DNA of 64,000 bases. Origin: Reticulitermes speratus. Its lineage: Eukaryota; Arthropoda; Insecta; Blattodea; Rhinotermitidae. The position numbers and the translations under genes are program-made. Positions 22,754-33,436 of this stretch are shown in pieces. Below the pieces are notes generated by a model that was not told where the DNA came from, made no database searches, and saw only the letters and a list, made by a program, of their open reading frames with translations. The stretch covers positions 48,237,980-48,301,979 of the forward strand of contig JAJKFL010000042.1 in the NCBI GenBank assembly GCA_021186555.1, given 5' to 3'. The stretch's first letter is position 1. Every line of letters begins with the position of its first letter.

Positions 22754-23159
22754 TACAATTTTAACAATTTTATAATAAAGCTACTTAAAAAGTGGTTTTA
22801 GTGTGCATCGGTTGGTTTATAACTTAATTTAATATATTGAATCATGTCGCCGCGAAAGTTTTAAAACTTATATTCCTATGGTTGTCGTGATTAAGCGAAG
22901 GCGCGGAGAATGTTTCGCTCTGCTGACATTTCCTAGCTTGTTTCTTATACACTACGACCAGATCGCATTCAAACCCACGTCCTTTGAGTAGCAAGCCTAG
23001 TGACAAACAGTTGTGAACCCGAGCCAGACCATTCACATCTATCTAATACCCACGTCTGTTACAGGCTCATATGGATTTTATCATCACATAATTACGTAGT
23101 GTTTTTGTTTGCTAATATGTAATTTTCACTACTCCCACCGATTGACGACTGACATGCAA

Positions 23160-23430
23160 CCACTAGTGATCAGGGGAGAAGTTCCCGCATATGTAGAGAT
23201 GTACGAACACTGGTGTAGAAGACTGAAGCTATGTATCTATATGTTATCTTTTCCTTACCTTATATAGTACCCGTGCCCTTCCTAATCTGTGAACCTGTAT
23301 AAGTTGTCAGTGGAATAGAAGATGGCGTCAGGCTATCGAACACGAGTTTTGTGTTTGTTTTAAGACATCGCTTCCCTTCACATTTGGTGCCGAAACACTC
23401 GGTTAAGAGGACCAGCAAAATTATCTCAAG
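23160..23430 (+). mobile_element. possible BEL/Pao-type LTR remnant with primer-binding site
   Basis: tggtgccgaaac at 23395-23406 resembles a retrotransposon primer-binding site. It directly follows a segment ending cttcaca, which could be an LTR 3' end. A 26-bp segment (ttgttttaagacatcgcttc) preceding it recurs at 23758-23785. No gag or pol frame follows. Confidence 0.35.
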
Positions 23431-24430
23431 GTATATAGCACGTGGAGATTGTTTTATACTCCGACCGTCTCAGGGAAGAAGACTACAACAGCCTACACGA
23501 AGCAAACAAACAACGCCACGCTGACGCCAGTACGATAAGTTGAAACGTTTTGTGTTTTACCATAAATATACAAAATCTGCAATCGCATGCCCTTTATCTT
23601 CAGACTGTAGGAACGTAAACATACTTATATGTTTACGTTTTTGAGGGATTGATCACTGCAACTCTCTGCACGGCTTCGGATATTATCCACACGCTCAGTC
23701 GATTAAACAGTCTCCTACTACAAGTCACAGATTACAGCTTCACTACCGCAGCAGCGCTTGTTTTAAGACATCGCTTCCCTTTACAACTGGTAAAAGGAAC
23801 GGCGGAAACAAAGATTATGTAACAAATTTTGTACCTGCAATACGATAATAAAGCTTTCTATCTTCTAAAAGAAAAAAAATATTCACATTGCTATGCTGTA
23901 GCATAAACACAGCATTGACTTTTAGGTTGTTTATTTATTGACACTGCAGATACGCAGATATAGCGACTAGCTTGACCACGCATAATAATCACCACATCAA
24001 TTTATCGCAGTGTCTGACGTCATATTCACAATACAGCTAACGTAAATCTTACGTAATATTTGCATACGTTAAGGCATAAAAAGTACAAACTGTTACGTCA
24101 TAGGTGATGACTCTATAATAAAAAATAGTATTTCGTTTCCATGGTTACGGTGAAAACGTATAAAGATTATGTGTTCTGTGGTATCGATTATGGATCGTCT
24201 GTGACACGCGGTGAGCACGCTTATTTTTTTTTTCGCCTTGCCAAACAGTAACCTAAGTTGCTGTCTGTTATTACAGCACTGTTTCATAATCATGGCTCAG
24301 CTTACGCCTCCATATCACGGAAAAAAAAAAATTGGGGCCTGATTGTTTCAAGACGACGTCATAGATCACTGCCAACATTGCAATAAAAGCGCCTACGAAT
24401 TTTATATTTTCCGTATCGAGCATTATAATT
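23431..24430. other. unassigned non-coding sequence
   Basis: AT-rich. Apart from the repeat of the LTR-like end near 23758, nothing recognisable. Confidence 0.4.
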
Positions 24431-24610
24431 AGATTTTTTTTTTAATATTATCCAACAAATTTCATTGACTGTTAAAGGTTCATAATAATATATTTAAAAA
24501 CATTCGTTTTAAATATATTATTTGAACATTTGACAATTAATTAATACATTAAACAACATATGCACTTAATAAAACACACTCAGAATTATAAAACTCCTAA
24601 AATCCTATAA

Positions 24611-24654
24611 AACTCCTACATGTTTCGGCACTGAGGTGCCATCATCGGGGAGTT
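24611..24654 (-). ncRNA. hammerhead-like motif, GGCAC family
   Basis: On the - strand: stem I AACTCC/GGAGTT (6 perfect pairs), core CCGATGA (U4 changed to C), stem II GGCAC...GTGCC, GAAA, ACATGT, A. Confidence 0.55.
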
Positions 24655-24732
24655 AATCCGACAAAGGAGTACAAGGCCAGCAGGTTTAACTAGGTGGTTA
24701 AACGTGCTGGCTTTTTAGTCCTCTGCCAGATT

Positions 24733-24776
24733 AGCTCCCTGATTATGGCACCTCAGTGCCGAAACATGTAGGAGTT
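24733..24776 (+). ncRNA. hammerhead-like motif, GGCAC family
   Basis: Stem I AGCTCC/GGAGTT (one G-U), core CTGATTA (G8 changed to T), stem II GGCAC...GTGCC, GAAA, ACATGT, A. The partner copy is mutated at a different core position, so the shared ancestor reads CTGATGA. Confidence 0.55.
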
Positions 24777-25394
24777 TTATAGGATTTTAGGAGTTTTATA
24801 ATTCTGAGTGTGTTTTATTAAGTGCATATGTTGCTTAATGTATTAATTATAAGAATATGCACGGTATAACATAAACACTTTGACAATTAAGTACATTTGT
24901 TGGATAATATTAAAAAAAGAGCCTACTTTAAATTGACAATCAGCAAGATGTTGCTAAGTCATTGTGCCACCGTTTCATTTCTTTTCAGATGGGAAAAATC
25001 TAACTTCGATTCAAGCCCGTGCATATAAAATCAAGCTTAATATCTTTTCGATTTCACTTCATATTGAAAAGAGCTTCGAACAGGGAGTTTTTAAAAAAAA
25101 AAAATAAATCAGGAGGCTGAACAATGCAAAACGGGGGGGGGGGGGCGTCATCCTTCATTATGCAGCTACGATGTCGTCCGCTCTGCGGCGAGTAGTCCAG
25201 TGATAAAACGTCCTATGTAATAGGCTGTGTTATTATACAGTCTGTGAGCGAGCTTGTAGATTCTACCAGCGGGTTCCACTGTAAGATGAACACCCTGTAT
25301 ATGCACTTATTTCTAGCATTATTATTTTCCGATAAGCGTAGATTTACGTACAGCCAAACGGACGGACTAATACTTTGAATTATACATATATGTA

Positions 25395-25700
25395 AAATTA
25401 AGTTATAGACCAACTGATGCACTTTTTAAAGCACTTTTTAAGTAGCTTTATTAAAAATGTTAAAATAGTACCCCTACACGTGTTTCGATCCTAGGATCAT
25501 CGTCAGGGAGTTTTTTGCTAAAAGCTACGTCACTTCAATCACATGGTTTAAAATATTCCGTTGGCACTACAAAACATATGTTAAAATCTTATAAAAAGAT
25601 TTGTTAAAAAGTTATAAAATTATAAAAACACTGTAGATGTTAGAATTGCTGAACTGCTGGCTTGTGGTATTGCGGTATTATAAGCTGTCAAATAAACGAT
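25395..25700 (-). mobile_element. foldback/hammerhead element, GGATCC family (left part)
   Basis: aagttatagaccaactgatg cac and the following arm match the left arm of 22325-22835. No right arm is seen, so it is truncated or rearranged. Confidence 0.65.
25471..25510 (-). ncRNA. hammerhead-like motif, GGATCC family
   Basis: The - strand reads TCCC, CTGACGA, T, GATCCTAGGATC, GAAA, ACACGTGT, A, GGGG. Stem I is three pairs plus a T-G. Confidence 0.55.
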
Positions 25701-26340
25701 TTTGTAAGTAATATAGAATTTGTATATATATTGCTAACAGTGATCATTATTGATTTGTGAAATGTGAAATTTATACATATATGTGTTTATAAAGACTTGA
25801 AAAAAATACAATAAAATTCGAAGAGGGATTTCGAAATGTCGTAGCAGGTCTAATTTTTGAGCTCCTGTAATTCAGAGGGCAAAACTTAAGTTAAGTTAAC
25901 CACACAGTAATAGCAAAGCAACATTACAGGGTGGTCAGAATTGGAGTGAATGTTGAGTGGCCTTTGGAGATCGGGGCGCAAAGTGGTGCTGGGCGGAAGG
26001 AGGGGTGTGCGGAGAGGAAGCTGCGGGCCAAAGAGGATTACATGCTTTTTTTCCCCGTTTGTTTTGCTGTCAGTCTTTGTGACTTTAAGCCAGTCAAAAT
26101 CCAGCAGCAGCAAAGCTGGCCAGTACAACGTTACTTTCAGACGGAAAAACGGAAAGAATAAAAGGAACAAAGATAAAAAGTCAGCCAAAAAGGAAACAAA
26201 AAGTGGGTGGGGGGGGGGGTGTAAAAGTGCGACGAGAAAAGTAAAACATGAGGAATGTGAGGAGAAGGAAATATTTTTTTTTGTTCTTGTAAAGGGAAAA
26301 CGAGGAAAGTATTGTAAAGGTCAGTAGACAGAGATGTTGG
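25701..26340. other. unassigned non-coding sequence
   Basis: A Lys/Arg-rich open frame (25950-26327) lies over purine-rich low-complexity DNA containing a G10 run near 26208-26217. There are no domains and no splice context. I do not consider it a gene. Confidence 0.4.
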
Positions 26341-26705
26341 TCTTTTGTAATGGTACGTCGAGAGGATCCGGGTTTGAGACCGTCTGGGTCATTTCCTAAT
26401 TAACGTAATTTAAAATTACCGGAACCGCTGTTTATTCTTGCTTTGCATACGGAAGGTCACAGGTTCATATCTCAGGCTGTAAGCTGGCTATACCGACAGA
26501 TTATTCGTGATGTTTCTCGGTGCATCAAGCCATACACCACACAGCACCTAAAATTACGCCACGATCGCTTCCTTTCAGATCCCGTCCAATTCATTATTCA
26601 CCAATAATCCGATCGCTCGATGAACATATGGTCGTTAAAGTGGGCTGCCTCTTCTGGGTCACGTTTGTAAATATTTACATAAGATTCGCGTTATCTGTAT
26701 GACTT

Positions 26706-26779
26706 ATCATCATCATCATCATCATCGTCATTGTCATCATCATCGTCATCATCATCGTCATCATCATCATCATCATCAA
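26706..26779. repeat. (CAT)n microsatellite
   Basis: About 24 trinucleotides with some CGT variants. Confidence 0.95.
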
Positions 26780-26944
26780 TTCAATCCGCTCGCTGTCTGT
26801 ATTGGTTAGACATTCCGTTTAGCACTCGAAATAAATACTGGGCCCGGTTGTCTTACCGGATACCGCTATCAGCGTTACCTTTCTCTGGTGTTTACTCAGC
26901 TACTCCTCGAAACGTTTAGGACAGCGCATATGTAACTAGCCTAC

Positions 26945-27333
26945 AGTCACTATTTACATACACCAACTGGATGCAATTCTATTTAAACGGTACAGCCTAC
27001 ACCATGAAAAATACGACCCAATGAACAAGATAAACCAGTACCATGCATCAAATACAATATCTACGAAAACATTAACATATTATTTTAGCACGAATAACAA
27101 ATAGTGTCTGTGCATACCGAGCAGTGGAAAAGTGAAAAACCTTGCCTAAAAGCGAACCAATGTAAAAGACGTTTTAATATATGCACTTTTAATGACAATA
27201 AACCCCTGAAGATGGCTCTATAAGAGCCGAAACATATGTCGGATTTTATAAAGTTTTTAAATATGTTTTAAAAAACTATACAGTTTTTTAAATAAAGTTG
27301 CATCCAGTTGGTGTATGTAAATAGTGACTGTGA
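26945..27333. mobile_element. foldback/hammerhead element, GGCTC family
   Basis: The left end cagtcactatttacatacac caactggatgca is inverted at 27295-27330, followed by the box gatgcacggtga. One motif lies in the right arm; none was seen in the left. Confidence 0.75.
27200..27246 (+). ncRNA. hammerhead-like motif, GGCTC family
   Basis: CTGAAGA at 27206-27212, stem II GGCTC...GAGCC, GAAA at 27229-27232, ACATATGT, C. Stem I is AAACCC/GGATTT with one mismatch. ATGTC|GG matches the classical UC cleavage site. Confidence 0.55.
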
Positions 27334-27529
27334 AAAGATGCACGGTGATTACAGAATAAACTATCCTACAATTTGTGTGATTTTGCTAATTCCCTCTAAC
27401 CAATTGCTAGGGTTCTACCATATTCGCATCTGTGTTAATTGTGTATTTGGGGAAAAGTACATAATTATATAAACGCATGATAAAAGAAATATTTGGCGTA
27501 AGAATCAATTTAAAATGAATTTTTTACAA

Positions 27530-27790
27530 ATATCAACTCAGTAGAATTAGATTGGCAGGACGTTTAGAACGCCTTGTAGGGACGAGAAATATATATATAT
27601 ATGAGTTCAATGTGGAGACTTGAAGGCCCGGGAGCTTTTAAAATCTTAGCGTGAAGATAATATTACAATGGATTTTTAGAAACAATGTTTTGTGGAGTGG
27701 ATTCTTCTGGCACCGGATATGCTCAGGTGGCGGATTTTTATGACACTGTTATGAAGGATTGGGTTCCTAAAAAAGCGAGAAATATCTTCA
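27530..27790 (+). pseudogene. LINE 3'-end fragment
   Basis: Decayed matches to the tail motifs: ggcaggacgtttagaacgcc, gaagataatattacaatgga, tggagtggattcttctggca, then ggcggatttttatgac and a ggttccta-like 3' UTR. Interrupted by a (TA)n run. Confidence 0.6.
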
Positions 27791-28084
27791 CTGAATATCA
27801 AAGTTTGTGCCTCAAACATTTGTACTTTGGTAGTGGAATGAAGTCCCAAGGGTAGTGTAGGTAACGGAGGTTGAGGCTCCCCACTCTCTGTCTACCGTTG
27901 TATTCCCCTCCAGCCCCCACATACCTGTCAACCAGCCCAAAGATCTGGTTATAACTGCCAAGATTTATGTAAATATAATGGCTGGATGGCTTGAGGAAAA
28001 TGTAGGGAAATACAGTGCAGAAGGATGCATAAGATCTGGAGGGAAATACAGGGTGTTCTTGGAGTTATGTGCTCACTTGACGTG

Positions 28085-28205
28085 ATATCATTATATGTGT
28101 ATATGTGTGTTGGTATATATGTGTTTATGTTTGTATGTGTTTATATGTGTGTAGGTATGTGTGTGTAGGTATATATGTGTGTATATGTATGTGTGTCTGT
28201 ATATG
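28085..28205. repeat. TG/TATG low-complexity tract
   Basis: Imperfect tgtatatgtgtgt repeats. Confidence 0.85.
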
Positions 28206-28450
28206 ACATGATGCTGTCAGGCCGGATCTGCTGTCACAGATTACTACGATCTTCGCACAGTTCCTCATCTGAGTTCTCTGTGCAGATATTATCGTTAAAG
28301 TGCGCCGTTGTTCGTAGAAAGGCGCAGATCCCACCAACACGTGATCTGCCTGCTACATATTTGTCGCTCTTGTGAGATGTGAGTGTATTACCTTGTTTAT
28401 CATGATAAACTGATTTATCTGTTAAATACCAGAACAGAAGTAGATCAGAT

Positions 28451-28534
28451 ATACAGGGTATACACAAAAGAATGGTGCGGTTTCAATAGTGAAAACTATT
28501 GAAACCGCACCATTCGTTTGTGTATAACCTGTAT
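28451..28534. mobile_element. palindromic hairpin MITE, copy 2
   Basis: About 84 bp, almost entirely self-complementary. The arms (tacagggtatacacaaaaga, atggtgcggtttcaatagt) meet at a tiny gaaaac centre. TA-type ends. Confidence 0.85.
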
Positions 28535-28628
28535 TTTTTATATTATTTTCACCGTGCATTTTTAAAATTAACAAATTATACACCCACGAAATTCACTATA
28601 TTTTCACTTTATATTCTTTATTCTTCAA

Positions 28629-28672
28629 CCCCTACACATGTTTCGGCCTTTACAAGGCCATCATCATGGAGC
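28629..28672 (-). ncRNA. hammerhead-like motif, GGTCTT family (core C lost)
   Basis: The - strand core reads ATGATGA, with GGCC stem II, GAAA, ACATGTGT, A, GGGG. C3 is changed to A. Confidence 0.4.
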
Positions 28673-28729
28673 TGACTAAATGTGATAGCAGACAAAAACA
28701 CTGGATGTGAAGTGAATGTAGTTTACGAG

Positions 28730-28772
28730 CCCCCTGACGATGGTCTTGTAAAGGCCGAAACATGTGTAGGGG
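28730..28772 (+). ncRNA. hammerhead-like motif, GGTCTT family
   Basis: CCCC at 28730-28733, CTGACGA at 28734-28740, stem II GGTCTT...AAGGCC (one T-G), GAAA at 28757-28760, ACATGTGT, A, GGGG at 28769-28772. Confidence 0.6.
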
Positions 28773-29484
28773 TTGAAGAATAAAAAATATAAAGTGAAAA
28801 CAGTACATTTCGTTGGTGTATAATTTGTGTATATCAGATATGTCTGACGCCAGCTGCACGTTGCTAGCCCTAACACTCAACACTCTCTGCTTCAAGTGGC
28901 ATAAAGACAGGCATAGAGGCAATCATCACCATGACAGCAGCAACTGAAATATGCATTCTATAGTGCTGTCATCTTGTGCTGTCATCGTAACAGAGGTTTT
29001 TATTTGGTTCGATGAAAAATAGCGACAAACATCTGACAGACGTATACCTCCCTTCTTAGAGCGGAATACAGTCAGTGAATGGGGACCTGAAGTCAGTGGA
29101 GGCCTTATTCGTTTTTCCGCTGTATAGTGCTGCACTCTTTCGGAAATGTTTGTGTTCCATTTCATACGTTCACTTTGATTTTTTTTTAGTTGTTGCAAGG
29201 AAGACGATTGTATTTTTGTTTTTTTGTTCAAAATCGCCGAATCCAGAACTTCTTGAGTGAAAGTGGGTTAATTTTTCTTCCACCTAAATTCAGACAACTT
29301 TCTTTGTGTATTCAGTGTTCCAGCTGTACTATGTAAGTTTGTATGCCAGACAGGAGCGATCGGTTTTGGCACTGACACGGAAGAACAAAGCAGATCCAAG
29401 ATCCACTTTACCAAAGCAATGCGGCTGAACTACACTTTTCAGTAGTTTAAGTTAAACCAACTAATGCACAAGAATTATTAACAA

Positions 29485-29780
29485 ATAAAGGTAACGATAA
29501 AGCAACCCCATTACAGGCCTGGACAGGCCTTTAGGTTTCCCGTAGGTTGAGGCTCCCAGATTTCTAGACAATCGGCACATGAAGGTGGTAAGGTTGTCAG
29601 CCCTACGCACCGGCCGCCTTTACCCCCAGGAAATATTCCTGGTACTCATTTCTGTTAGAGGCTGAGTCGACCCCAGGGCCATAGTGTGACCGAAAGGATT
29701 ATGTCAATGAAAAATTCCAATAACACCATCGAGAATCGAACCCGCGACCTTCCGGCTTGTAGAGCAGTGCCTACAAGCCG
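29485..29780 (-). mobile_element. SINE type E, near full length
   Basis: B-box-like gggttcgattctc on the - strand near 29735-29750. The body includes gtcagccctacgcaccggcc, and a (AAAGGTAA)-type tail is at the left end. Nested in the element 29441-30706. Confidence 0.8.
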
Positions 29781-29785
29781 GAAGG

Positions 29786-29832
29786 TAATCCCTACATACG
29801 TTTCGGCAATCAAGTTGCCATCCTCAGGAGGC
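29786..29832 (-). ncRNA. hammerhead-like motif, GGCAA family
   Basis: The - strand reads CTC, CTGAGGA, T, GGCAA...TTGCC, GAAA, CGTATG, TA, GGG. Stem I keeps three pairs, one of them wobble. Confidence 0.5.
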
Positions 29833-30151
29833 GTTTATTAAAGAATCACAAGCAACTATGGCATCCACATATACATACATTTGGAATTACATTGAAAGCA
29901 CTCGTGCCGCTGATAATATTAAAATGAATAGATGCATATAGTCATAAAACCAAACATTAACAGCAATAATACATGTGACAGAATCAGTGATTATAAGCTA
30001 ACACGCCATATAACACAAGAGTAAAAATTATAGGCAAATATTTGTTACATGATTCAACTTAAATTTTTAAAACATATAAAACTTTTTTTAAAAAAGTTTT
30101 TATTGGCTCTTGGCCATGTATACAGTCATATAAGTGATCTACGTCGATCTC

Positions 30152-30442
30152 GTCCTGTGGCTTGGGATTTTGTGTGTCCGGTGAAGTGTCGTGTACTGTG
30201 GCTTGGGATGTTGTGTGTCCGGTGAAGTGTTGTGTACTGTGGCTTGGGATGTTGTGTGTCCGGTGAAGTGTTGTGTACTGTGGCTTGGGATTTTGTGTGT
30301 CCGGTGAAGTGTTGTGTACTGTGGCTTGGGATTTTGTGTGTCCGGTGAAGTGTTGTGTACTGTGGCTTGGGATTTTGTGTGTCCGGTGAAGTGTTGTGTA
30401 CTGTGGCTTGAGATTTTGTGTGTCCGGTGAAGTGTTGTGTAC
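30152..30442. repeat. 41-bp minisatellite, about 7 copies
   Basis: Units contain ctgtggcttgggattttgtg and tgtccggtgaagtgttgt. The array lies in the loop of the surrounding foldback element. Confidence 0.95.
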
Positions 30443-30595
30443 TGGACTTAGACACGTGTATTATTGCTCTTAACGTTCAGTTTTATGACTATATACATCA
30501 ATTCATTTTAATATTGTCAGCGACATGTGTGCTTCCATTATAATTCCAAATGTATGTGTCTCTGGATGCCATAGATACTTGTGATTCTTTGGTGT

Positions 30596-30640
30596 GCCCC
30601 CTGAGGATGGCAACTTGATTGCCGAAACGTATGCAGGGGC
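30596..30640 (+). ncRNA. hammerhead-like motif, GGCAA family
   Basis: GCCCC then CTGAGGA at 30601-30607, GGCAA...TTGCC, GAAA at 30624-30627, then CGTATGCA and GGGGC. Stem I is five perfect pairs. U16.1 is changed to C, which should impair cleavage. Confidence 0.5.
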
Positions 30641-30780
30641 TACAAATACATCTTATTATGTTAATAATCTTGTGCATTTATTGGTTTGACTTAAACTTAT
30701 GACAAAATGCAAAGTACATATAATATAAAAAAAGACATTTCGGTAGTTTGACAAATTTCAATTCAGCTTCCAAGCAATTG

Positions 30781-32945
30781 TGTTTTGGAGTGATGTGCCA
30801 CACTTACATAACTGCTGACATATCTATGTTTTGGAGTGATGTGCCATACTTACATAACTGCTGACATATCTATGTTTTGGAGTGATGTGCCATACTTACA
30901 TAACTGCTGACATATCTATGTTTTGGAGTGATGTGCCACACTTGCATAACTGCTGACATATCTATGTTTTGGAGTGATGTGCCACACTTGCATAACTGCT
31001 GACATATCTATGTTTTGGAGTGATGTGCCATACTTACATAACTGCTGACATATCTATGTTTTGGAGTGATGTGCCACACTTGCATAACTGCTGACATATC
31101 TATGTTTTGGAGTGATGTGCCACACTTGCATAACTGCTGACATATCTATGTTTTGGAGTGATGTGCCACACTTGCATAACTGCTGACATATCTATGTTTT
31201 GGAGTGATGTGCCAAACTTGCATAACTGCTGACATATCTATGTTTTGGAGTGATGTGCCACACTTGCATAACTGCTGACATATCTATGTTTTGGAGTGAT
31301 GTGCCACACTTGCATAACTGCTGACATATCTATGTTTTGGAGTGATGTGCCAAACTTACATAACTGCTGACATATCGATGTTTTGGAGTGATGTGCCACA
31401 CTTACATAACTGCTGACATCTATGTTTTGGAGTGATGTGCCATACTTACATAACTGCTGACATATCTATGTTTTGGAGTGATGTGCCACACTTACATAAC
31501 TGCTGACATATCTATGTTTTGGAGTGATGTGCCGCACTTACATAACTGCTGACATATCGATGTTTTGGAGTGATGTGCCACACTTACATAACTGCTGACA
31601 TATCTATGTTTTGGAGTGATGTGCCACACTTACATAACTGCTGACATATCTATGTTTTGGAGTGATGTGCCACACTTACATAACTGCTGACATATCTGTG
31701 TTTTGGAGTGATGTGCCGCACTTACATAACTGCTGACATATCTATGTTTTGGAGTGATGTGCCACACTTACATAACTGCTGACATATCTATGTTTTGGAG
31801 TGATGTGCCACACTTACATAACTGCTGACATATCTATGTTTTGGAGTGATGTGCCACACTTACATAACTGCTGACATATCTATGTTTTGGAGTGATGTGC
31901 CGCACTTACATAACTGCTGACATATCGATGTTTTGGAGTGATGTGCCACACTTACATAACTGCTGACATATCTATGTTTTGGAGTGATGTGCCGCACTTA
32001 CATAACTGCTGACATATCGATGTTTTGGAGTGATGTGCCACACTTACATAACTGCTGACATATCTATGTTTTGGAGTGATGTGCCGCACTTACATAACTG
32101 CTGACATATCGATGTTTTGGAGTGATGTGCCGCACTTACATAACTGCTGACATATCGATGTTTTGGAGTGATGTGCCACACTTACATAACTGCTGACATA
32201 TCGATGTTTTGGAGTGATGTGCCACACTTACATAACTGCTGACATATCTATGTTTTGGAGTGATGTGCCACACTTACATAACTGCTGACATATCTATGTT
32301 TTGGAGTGATGTGCCACACTTACATAACTGCTGACATATCTATGTTTTGGAGTGATGTGCCACACTTACATAACTGCTGACATATCTATGTTTTGGAGTG
32401 ATGTGCCACACTTACATAACTGCTGACATATCTATGTTTTGGAGTGATGTGCCGCACTTACATAACTGCTGACATATCGATGTTTTGGAGTGATGTGCCA
32501 CACTTACATAACTGCTGACATATCTATGTTTTGGAGTGATGTGCCACACTTACATAACTGCTGACATATCTATGTTTTGGAGTGATGTGCCACACTTACA
32601 TAACTGCTGACATATCTATGTTTTGGAGTGATGTGCCGCACTTACATAACTGCTGACATATCGATGTTTTGGAGTGATGTGCCACACTTACATAACTGCT
32701 GACATATCTATGTTTTGGAGTGATGTGCCATACTTACATAACTGCTGACATATCTATGTTTTGGAGTGATGTGCCACACTTACATAACTGCTGACATATC
32801 TATGTTTTGGAGTGATGTGCCACACTTACATAACTGCTGACATATCTATGTTTTGGAGTGATGTGCCACACTTACATAACTGCTGACATATCTATGTTTT
32901 GGAGTGATGTGCCACACTTACATAACTGCTGACATATCTATGTTT
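30781..32945. repeat. 46-bp minisatellite, about 47 copies
   Basis: Units contain tatgttttggagtgatgtgc and cacacttacataactgctga. Variants (caca/cgca/cata/caaa, ttaca/ttgca, tatcta/tatcga) are clustered. It lies between the foldback element end and the first channel exon. Confidence 0.97.
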
Positions 32946-33199
32946 GTTATCATGACAGAACATTACAGCTGACAGAGAGCAAGATGTGTGCAAATGTCAC
33001 GATGCTGTTTGCACATTCACCTACCTTCAACTATGTAATGGTGATTAGGAAATTCTGGAGCAGTAATCTGAGATGGCAGTAACATTACAGAAGTTTGTCC
33101 AGGTTTATGTTATGACTATGTTTTACCTGAGGACATGTTAACATAAGAATATGACGTTGTACTACTATATGCAAATTGTCGGCATTTTCCTTAACTCAG

Positions 33200-33321
33200 A
33201 CATCACGTGGTTCGAACGCATCAGTATGCTGGTGATCCTGTTGAACTGTGTGACCTTGGGGATGTACCGGCCGTGTTTGGACGACAACGGCTGCGTCTCT
33301 AACAGGTGCAAGATTTTGCAG
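33200..33321 (+). CDS. Ca-alpha1T: T-type calcium channel alpha-1, domain I S1 exon
   Basis: Internal exon of a low-voltage-activated (T-type) calcium channel pore subunit, a plasma-membrane protein that admits Ca2+ at depolarisations close to rest. It encodes [20 protein letters not shown] (end of the N-terminus plus S1), then a cysteine-containing S1-S2 loop ([18 protein letters not shown]). The acceptor is a pyrimidine-rich stretch ending in AG at 33199. The donor is cag|gtaagt, with the last exon base at 33321. The exon starts with two bases of a split codon and ends in phase 0, matching the next exon. The open frame continues upstream to an ATG at 33151, but that lies before the acceptor and is intronic. 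The loop after TLGMY and the KILQ junction favour T-type over L- or N-type channels. Identification rests on remembered family sequence, not a search. Confidence 0.93.
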
Positions 33322-33436
33322 GTAAGTCTTTACACTTACGTTACATTTAAATAGCTGAATGTCCGTCGATATTCAGAGGAAGTTTTTGACAAATGCGGTC
33401 TCTGGCTGCTGTTTTGGCCAGAAAACCTTAAGGTAA

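Larger units (their letters stand above)
22325..22835. mobile_element. foldback/hammerhead element, GGATCC family (complete)
   Basis: The left arm (aagttataaaccaaccgatg cac ...) is inverted in the right arm (gtgcatcggttggtttataa). Each arm carries one motif. The terminal box gacaccgtgcatcttcg precedes the left arm. Confidence 0.85.
24434..24922. mobile_element. foldback/hammerhead element, GGCAC family
   Basis: The outer inverted ends are taatattatccaacaaat (left) and its inverse near 24893-24915. The inner arms share aacatatgcacttaataaaa and inverse sequences, and each arm holds one motif. A cacggta box lies in the right arm near 24857. Confidence 0.8.
28545..28835. mobile_element. foldback/hammerhead element, GGTCTT family
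   Basis: Terminal box tcaccgtgcattttt, then an arm (caaattatacacccacgaaa) inverted at the right end (tttcgttggtgtataatttg). Abuts the palindromic MITE. Confidence 0.75.
29441..30706. mobile_element. large foldback/hammerhead element, GGCAA family
   Basis: The ends agtttaagttaaaccaacta and atgcacaagattatta are inverted at 30658-30706. The inner arms hold one motif each. The loop carries a 41-bp minisatellite, and the left arm has received a type E SINE. Confidence 0.85.

Noticed and set aside
25931..26327. Lys/Arg-rich frame as a nuclear protein exon
   Set aside because: Purine-rich low-complexity DNA including a G10 run. No conserved motif or splice sites.
30781..32945. CRISPR-like array
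   Set aside because: The 46-bp units are contiguous with no unique spacers, and the context is an animal genome.
33151..33199. ATG at 33151 as the start of the channel protein
   Set aside because: It precedes a good splice acceptor at 33199. The peptide before it is unlike the channel family, and S1 should follow a long N-terminus.
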